A stretch of 64,000 bases of DNA from Botryococcus braunii (lineage: Eukaryota > Chlorophyta > Trebouxiophyceae): assembly GCA_002005505.1 (NCBI GenBank), contig KV908523.1, positions 214,773 through 278,772 on the forward strand, in the 5' to 3' direction. Positions 57,680-64,000 of this stretch are shown here, piece after piece. Position 1 is the first letter of the stretch. Each line of letters starts with the position of its first letter. The position numbers and the translations under genes were made by a program. The notes beneath the pieces were generated by a model. That model saw only the letters and a program-made list of their open reading frames with translations, did no database searches and was not told where the DNA came from.

Positions 57680-58346
57680 AACTGTTGCGCCGTCCCACAT
57701 GCTGTACTGGGCGGTACCTGGGACTGCAGCCAGCCGGAACTCCTTTCGGAAGGGTACCCTCCCATGTATCTCGAGTCAACTGACCTTGCAGTCCTTGGCA
57801 TCCCAGCTACCAGTCATAGATAAAGTTGTGTACAGCCCAGGAGGATTCTGCAAAAACGCCGACCGTTATCTTAAATATTTACCCATTCTTTCGTTCCAAC
57901 AAATCAACATCAAATGTTCACACAATCATTCTCTAAACCCTTTTGCCGGCTCAGGCATTGACAAGGTCAACAATAGCAGTGCTTAGGACAGTCTCTAAAA
58001 CGCAAGGCAAGCCTCGGCCAACAATTCAAGGATAAAGGCCCGTCTAGTCATCCATCATCCGACACTTTCAATCTAATTCTTATTCTTTTTCTTATTCTTA
58101 ATCATGTTCTCATTCATTCGAACTAATTCATTCATTTATTTTTTAATCTATTTGTTTAAACTCATCATTGCTAATATTACTAATATTACATTAATATTAT
58201 TATTAATGTTCTTTTATTTTTATCTTTAAATAACACAGCAAGAGTAATCAATTACAAGTAACAACAACAACAAAAATAATGATAAAACATAATAGGCAAT
58301 AGGTAAGAGATAATAAACAATGACATTAATGACGATATTAGAAACA

Positions 58347-58442
<96 letters not shown>
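58347..58442 (+). repeat. (GAT)n tract, U4
   Basis: GAT run with one TAT interruption (Asp to Tyr in the poly-Asp frame). Confidence 0.8.
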
Positions 58443-58443
<1 letters not shown>

Positions 58444-58571
58444 GCAGGACGCGGATGGTAATAATAGTAAAAAGATTTCCATGCCAACAACCAAAGTCAC
58501 CACCACCATCAACCCTCGTCAAAAAAAAAAAAAATAGATAGTTAAAAAAATCGAGTAATGCGTAATTGCGT

Positions 58572-60255
58572 CTAGAGGTGCCGCGCCCCCTGGCAAGCAG
58601 CCAAAAAGGATGCGGAGAATATCCGGGACGATGGGAGCGCACCTAGCCCATAATGCAAGGTGATGTCCAACTTGTGCCGCCCAAAGCGATGTATCCACAT
58701 GTGCAGGATGGCTAGGGCTCGCTGGGCGCTAGTGGGCAAGCCCTCCTTGTGCATGTCATTCCATGAGCAGTCCCTCGTGTCCTCCTCTCCATCCCAAACG
58801 CACACAGGCTTGGGGCCCTTGCTACAGGCCCCGGGCGCGGTACACTTCCTTCGGGGGGCCCGGATCTCCGCCAGTGCCTTGCAGGCCATGTACAGAAATC
58901 CAATGGATGGCACCAGGCCAGCCTCCATGGATGGCCCAACTGCGCATACGACCTCACGACCCTTGCTACACAGCTCCCAAAGAAAATTCATCTCATCATT
59001 CTCGCCATTTTCGCCCTTAACCATCATGGACATCCTCCCCGTAAACATAGCATCGAAAGCCACCCCAACTTCCGCGATGGGCTCACCCAACAGGAATCGT
59101 TGCTCAACTCTCAATCCGCACATGGTTCAGGGGAGCAAGCTTGAAAGCTCTGGCCAGTCCTCGCCCTCTTTAATACGGAACAGTTTTATATGGAAGGCCC
59201 AAGGATGGGTTGGGTTTACGGGATGCTGTGGAAACGTTAGCCAACGCAGTAGCGTGTTCACTGCCTTGGCCCCAAAGGCAGCGATGGTCTGTCCTTCCAG
59301 CCAGCGCTCCTCGGAGGCACACTGCTCCAGGTACACCGCGCGGAACACGCTGGAGGTCGCGGCCATTCTTGCAAGTTCCGGGAGGGCGAGCGCTAGGCTC
59401 ACCAAGACACGCTTCTGGACCTCGTTAGGGAGGTCGTCCCATTGGACCCTGCTGGGAACCCCCTTGCTTGCGGCGGCCCTCCGCTTTGAACGCCAGCCGG
59501 ATGTCTTGGACCTCTGCCACCAAAAACATACCCGTCCCCAAATTGAGCAATCTAGACAAGTACAAACGACAAAAGGCCAATGACAACCACAACAACAGAC
59601 AGTAACAACAATCAATAACAATAACATACCATCAGAATGCAACAAACATGTTGAAATAAAGCACAACGCCGGAAGCTACCTGCCCATGAGACAAAGGGCG
59701 AGCCATTGAGGGTCGTAACATTTCAACACTATGGCTATGAGGTACTTTGCGGACTCAGAATCAAGAGCTACTTGTAACATGTCTGTGGCAACAACAGCTT
59801 GCTATGATGGCTGCAGGCACATGCTATGCAGTGAGCGCGGTGCCTCCACACATCTCTGGTCGTGGCTGAGGGAGTTGGCGGGAGGAGACAGAGACAGCAT
59901 TCGCTATCCAAAACTGAAGGACAACTCCAGGGTTCTGAGACCATCTGTGAGGGGAGGTGCCATACAGTGAGGGTACCTTGACTAATGCTGCAACTGCAGC
60001 TTCAGTATCCTCCGAGGAATCAGCAGGCCCAGTCCCAGAAACCCCTCCAGGCTCCCTGCACAAGTGCCCAACATACTTCATTAGGCTCCCGTACAGCTGC
60101 GGCCAGACTGTAAAGACAACATTTACCTTGGACTTCATATGTGTGCATATTAAGATCCCGTACAGTTCTATCTGATTTTCATGTGTAATTACATGAACGC
60201 ATACATTATATAATTGGCCGCTCTGCGTCGCAGTCAAGACGAACATTTCAAGCAT
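58572..60255 (-). pseudogene. F-box-like gene, U4 copy, one nonsense codon
   Basis: As the U1 copy, but the Trp codon of the PWTMCG motif is TGA (59124-59126 region), splitting the long exon. The first exon-like segment is longer and open here: 59977-60255, 93 codons, adding LTATQSGQLYNVCVHVITHE upstream, with donor AAG|GTACCC. This gives the best view of the N-terminus. Confidence 0.65.
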
Positions 60256-60326
60256 TACAATCAGTCGCCATCTTCTTCTTCATGAATGGCTCTCTTTGCA
60301 TCAGTCATATAATCTTCCGCTGTTTG

Positions 60327-60593
60327 CTATAACACAGACAGCAGCTGTTCCAACAAGAAGTAGGACCAACCGGGGGAGGGACGGGGGTGGGCAGGGGAGA
60401 TGCGAGGGAGGGAGGAAGGGACAAGGAGAAATCTCTTTAGCGGCTGACTGAAGAAGACAAATTGGGGTTCCGAGCCATGAGGGAGGAGTCGCGACCCGAG
60501 AGTGATGATATGCGCAAGCGAATCGCGACGAATTCTACCTAAAAGAAGAGGGACGCAATTCACTAAACCATGCATAACTTGCGGAGAAGACAC
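60327..60593 (-). CDS. Hypothetical 88-aa ORF, U4 copy
   Basis: Same as 6919-7185 with few replacements. Confidence 0.25.
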   Translation of the reverse strand: MSSPQVMHGLVNCVPLLLGRIRRDSLAHIITLGSRLLPHGSEPQFVFFSQPLKRFLLVPSSLPRISPAHPRPSPGWSYFLLEQLLSVL

Positions 60594-60991
60594 AAACTTT
60601 TCTTGACACCTCTACGCTTAATATGCGGGTATTGGAACGCTGGAAACAGATCTGGATCTGGATTCTGGCACGCTATCACACCGCCGCCACAGCTTCGCTG
60701 TGGTGCAACCGGCGATTTGACAGATCACTTAGCGCTTAACGGAATTATGGTTTTGAAAAATATGATCTTACAGATATGCGCAAGCTAGATTCTGCCAACA
60801 CTAATAACCACAGGAGACCATCATACACCACCAAATGGCCACATGTGCTCAAAACTCCTCACCATTGTTTAATTATCGCTCCTGGGCAGAGATAATCCCC
60901 TTCATCTTGCATTGTATTTGTCGTCAAGTTTGACACCCCGCCGCAGCCGGTTGACACGTCCCCGGCCCAAACGCTTCTATCTCTCTTGCGC

Positions 60992-63076
60992 ATGTTTGAC
61001 TTAATGTCAGAGTATATTGTCTCCAGCTTCTTTGATCATGCACTTTCCTGTAGAAAGCCTACTGATATTGCCATAGTCAGCATGGATGGAGGACTGCTCT
61101 CGTTATCTCTCGTGGTCAGCGACACTGATCAGTGGTGTCGGAGACAACAGGGTATTTGGCAGTACGGTTCAGTTGTAATGCCTGGGTTTTCCGACCCTGC
61201 AGTGCGTGGACTAGCGCCGCACTACCATTCTTATGTGCGCTTCCGTAAACGGATGTGGCTCATTTCCCAATTGGACGAGTGTGTTGCTCTCTCTCATACT
61301 TGCCCCCGTCTATTTTGGCGGATACTCCGTGGCCAACTCCCTTCCTTGCCCCTGCCATTGCATGACCATGAGATGTGGAGCAATTTCATGTCTGGGTTCA
61401 CTCGGGAGGATGTTGGTACCCCTGATGAACCCCTTATGCCCTTATCGGAGGTGGCGTATCCGCCTTTTCCTGTCACCGATGACTCCCTTAACCAACCCTT
61501 CACCTTACAGGAAATGGAGCATGCCTTTAGTGCCTTGCACACGGGGAGGAGTGTTGGATTTCAGGGTTTCCCGGCTAAATTTAAACTTCTTCACTTCGCC
61601 CAACGCCCCCCTGACCCCCAAACACGTGGACAGGACCCCCACCTCCAGGCCCCGAATTTATTGACCATTGTCAATGCTATGTTTCAGGCAGGGCTTATTC
61701 CCCCTGCCTTCACTGTGTTTCAGGTCGTCCCTGTGTTTATACCCGGGGCCAAGGATGTACTAGATACGGCAAATTACCGCCCTCTTGCTGTCCCTGAACC
61801 CTTCATGCGGTTGTATGCCACTCTCTTGAACACTAGGCTTATTCGGCATGTGAAATCTAAGGGGTTGCGCTGTCAGGCCCAAACAGGCTTCCGCCCAGGG
61901 GTTTCCACCTTGCATCAGGTCATTGCGGTTCAGCACTTCATTGACCTCGCTACGCCAGAGCACCGGTGATACCCCTTATTATTATGCTCTTTGGATTTGA
62001 GTAAAGCATATGATTGGGTTCCTCGCCCCCGTCTTTGAGAGGCCTTACTCGGGTGGGTGTACCAGCCCAACTTCTGGCTACTGTGACATCTTTGTATGAC
62101 GATGCCCCCAAGTTATGTGTAAGTGGGGGACGTCCGGGGCGCTCGTGATGCCTTGGGTCGGTATCCTCCAGGGGTCCACTAGTAGTCCTACTCTATTTGC
62201 TATCTTCTCGGATGGTCTCAATCACTATGTTGAAGCTCGGTGTCCGGGTGTTGGGCCCGCCACCCGGGATGGTCGTTCTGTCCCTGTTAAGGGCTATGGC
62301 GATGACTACAAACTTCTGGCCAAGTCCGGGGAAGAGTTGCAGAATCACCTTCTCCCCGCTACGTCGGAGTGGTGCCAGTTCACACGTATGGGGGTGGATC
62401 TCCCCAAGTCGAATTTCATGGTCTTCCCCCCCCTCGCAGGAGCCCCCCCCCCCCCCCCTCGGGTTACGTATGATGGTCAACCCTGCCACAGGTGACCCAG
62501 GCTCGTCATTTAGGTGTCATGCTTTCTACGACTTCCGGCATTGGGGCTACCTTTGGCCACTTACGTGGCAAGATGTGGGGTGCCTGGTCGACTATTTTTA
62601 CGCGCTATGGCGATCTTAAATGTGCCACTTCTCTAAGTCTTCTTTTGCGTCTCTACTTGGCGTGTGTGGTTCCTGCTTGTTCTTATGGGTGTGAGGTGTG
62701 GAGTCTCCGGGGGTTTTCCCCTCCTCCCCTCAGCCCTCTGCAAACACTCTAGAAAAGGATTTTCTTACTATGCTAGGGATGATCCTTGGGGTTCGTCCCA
62801 TGGTCCGCACTGATGTGCTCCCTGTTGAGGTAGGCGTTTGGCCCCTTCAGCATATTTGGTTCAAGCGTGTGGTCACCTTTTGGAACTCTCTGGTGGATCT
62901 CCCGGCCGACCAGTTGCATGCCCGCAATCATAGGGACTCCTGCTGCTGCGGTGTTACGGTTCGGACTCCGTCAAGGGTGGCTTCAAGGATGTCCGCCCGT
63001 CGACGCTTAGGGTACCCCTATGAGGTTGATTGTCATATGGGTACCCTAAGCGCCCACATCCTGTTGACATGGATAC
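60992..63076 (+). pseudogene. LINE-1 with reverse transcriptase, broken
   Basis: The only copy with an RT domain. It runs from ATG 60992 through a linker (HALSCRKPTDIAIVSMDG, FRKRMWLISQLDECV) to RT: ANYRPLAV, QTGFRPGVSTLHQV, then after a frameshift LDLSKAYDWVPRPRL. Next come [13 protein letters not shown] and [11 protein letters not shown] (where YADD is usual). A thumb-like [17 protein letters not shown] is near 62660. There are several frameshifts, and a stop follows PRPRL (62036-62038). No endonuclease domain is visible upstream. The 3' end is replaced by an LTR element at 63077. Confidence 0.85.
63005..63051. repeat. Stem-loop at the LINE-1 end
   Basis: 13-bp perfect arms GCTTAGGGTACCC and GGGTACCCTAAGC around a 21-nt loop. 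The second arm is absent at the equivalent place in the other two LINE-1 copies (27075, 42903). Confidence 0.85.
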
Positions 63077-63344
63077 TGTAACGGTCTCCTTCCATATTAC
63101 TAAACCAGCCTTAGATAATATCTCGAAGCCGTCACATGCAGTGGCGGGAATATTGATAGCTGGTTGTACCGGAAGGTACCCTCATTGTTCGCGCCCCTAG
63201 GCAGGGACCAGGTCGGTGCTAGGAGGGAAGGACGACGGAAGACGGAGACATATAATGATATTCATGTAACAAGCGATTGATCCACCTGTGTCTCGCCTGT
63301 GTCTCAAGCTCTTCTCTCTCTCTTACTTGCTTCCAGTACTTACA
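63077..63344 (+). repeat. 5' LTR of a new LTR retrotransposon
   Basis: 268 bp from TGTAACGGTCTCC to ..CTTACA, starting where LINE-1 homology stops. It contains a TATA-like CATATAATG near 63250 and a pyrimidine-rich end. The right edge is set by the following primer site. The partner LTR is outside the window. Confidence 0.65.
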
Positions 63345-63358
63345 ATTGGTATTCGGCG
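63345..63358 (+). other. Candidate primer-binding site
   Basis: ATTGGTATTCGGCG directly after the LTR, resembling the plant copia site ATTGGTATCAGAGC. Complementary to a tRNA ending in ACCA. Confidence 0.5.
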
Positions 63359-63360
63359 TG

Positions 63361-64000
63361 ATGGCGACGATCAATTCCGAGGCCAACACCGCCTTTTCCG
63401 CTGAGTTTGTCGACGCTCTAGCAGCTATCTTTCAGAAGAGTGAAGTGAATTGTCCATTTAGGAATTACTTGCTTAACTTCATTCAAAATCCAGACGGCTA
63501 TTCCAGCCACCACAAAGGGTTAATTCTAGCATGCGCAAACAATTCGCGCACGTTCAGTAGTTGGGTGCAAAACTTTGCATCATTAGGCACAGCTTTTGTG
63601 AACACCGACAAGAACGAAGAATTTCAGCGGACAGTTAACCGACACTTTGACAACGTGGACGCTCTGAATTTCGGTGAATGGCTCGAGGAGTCGCAGCGGC
63701 TTTACGACCAGTGGGGCAGAAGCTCGACGGACAGGGACGACCTTGATCAAGGTCCTCATGAGGAAAGCCTTTCCCCTACCTCGCATGTTAATATGCCGGT
63801 GAATATGCCTGTACCCGCTGCTACGCCCATACCTATGGAGACGGAACCACTTGCACCGGTACCTGAGCTTTTAAACTTATTGACCAAGGAAGAGTTACTG
63901 ACTGTTGCGCTAACGACTAAGCCTTCGGCTGTGTCAGCCAAAACTTGGCTATCAATGACGACCGCAGAGCGAAAAATAATGATGACCGGCGCGGACGCCA
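63361..64000 (+). CDS. Gag-like ORF of the new LTR element, incomplete
   Basis: Open from ATG 63361, two bases after the candidate primer site, to the window edge: 213 codons without a stop. It starts MATINSEANTAFSAEF. It has a helical first half (VDALAAIFQKSE, WLEESQRLYDQWG), then a Pro/Met-rich linker (VNMPVNMPVPAATPIPMETE) and a second helical part (LLNLLTKEELLTVAL). The position right after an LTR and primer site points to gag. No zinc knuckle is reached and I recognise no family from the sequence. Its neat frame suggests a young element. Confidence 0.7.
   Translation, partial: MATINSEANTAFSAEFVDALAAIFQKSEVNCPFRNYLLNFIQNPDGYSSHHKGLILACANNSRTFSSWVQNFASLGTAFVNTDKNEEFQRTVNRHFDNVDALNFGEWLEESQRLYDQWGRSSTDRDDLDQGPHEESLSPTSHVNMPVNMPVPAATPIPMETEPLAPVPELLNLLTKEELLTVALTTKPSAVSAKTWLSMTTAERKIMMTGADA

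Larger units (their letters stand above)
57091..60991 (+). repeat. U4 right part
   Basis: Continues U from TGCT (equivalent to 3675 in U1). It is closer to U1 than to U2 and U3, for example in lacking the extra 170 bp in the F-box-like gene. Confidence 0.88.

Overview
This 64-kb window is repeat-dense nuclear DNA of a eukaryote, most likely a green-lineage alga. It has Ty1/copia and chromodomain Ty3/gypsy LTR retrotransposons, two LINE families, GT-AG intron-like boundaries, long (TA)n and (GAT)n tracts and TTTAGGG-like telomeric motifs. I see no rRNA, complete tRNA, CRISPR array or bacterial-type operon. Nothing identifies the species. An assembly gap of 738 N lies at 14885-15622.

The backbone is a family of long repeat units, called U here. 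Copies are at 892-7758 (U1), 18084-26790 (U2), 33903-42618 (U3) and 45455-60991 (U4, split by two insertions), plus a stub at 29581-29909. U carries a minus-strand, multi-exon F-box-like gene in four states of decay, a small conserved plus-strand ORF, a poly-Asp (GAT)n tract, many short perfect palindromes and, at its right end, a LINE (LINE-1). A second LINE (LINE-2) with a restriction-like endonuclease C-terminus lies on the minus strand after U2 and U3. About 15.4 kb (18084-33469) is repeated in tandem from 33903 onward. In the second copy the stretch is longer because a 6.3-kb chromovirus inserted later; its empty site survives at 29840-29844.

Mobile elements: a decayed copia element (11452-14884, plus) is joined head to head through a perfect 103-bp inverted repeat to an inverted copia 3' half (10205-11382, minus). 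Truncated copia RNase H/LTR ends sit at 16831-18064 and 33470-33750. The chromovirus (45719-52002, minus) is nearly intact, with one nonsense codon in pol. Element E (52073-57090; partial copies 29910-33469 and 16305-16830) carries unknown basic and Gly/Arg-rich proteins and has terminal and internal repeats in an A1-B1-A2-B2 order. A new LTR element starts at 63077, with its LTR, a candidate primer site and an open gag-like frame running off the window.

The most interesting points are: (1) a 42-bp tail on one chromovirus end that looks like a copied 5' half-tRNA primer; (2) the split-direct-repeat layout of E, which suggests a tyrosine-recombinase type retroelement derivative; (3) a 988-bp segment with GT...AG ends that is missing from one of two otherwise parallel E-copia junctions; (4) the palindrome-rich U sequence. 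Coding calls outside the transposon proteins are tentative because introns cannot be proven from sequence alone.
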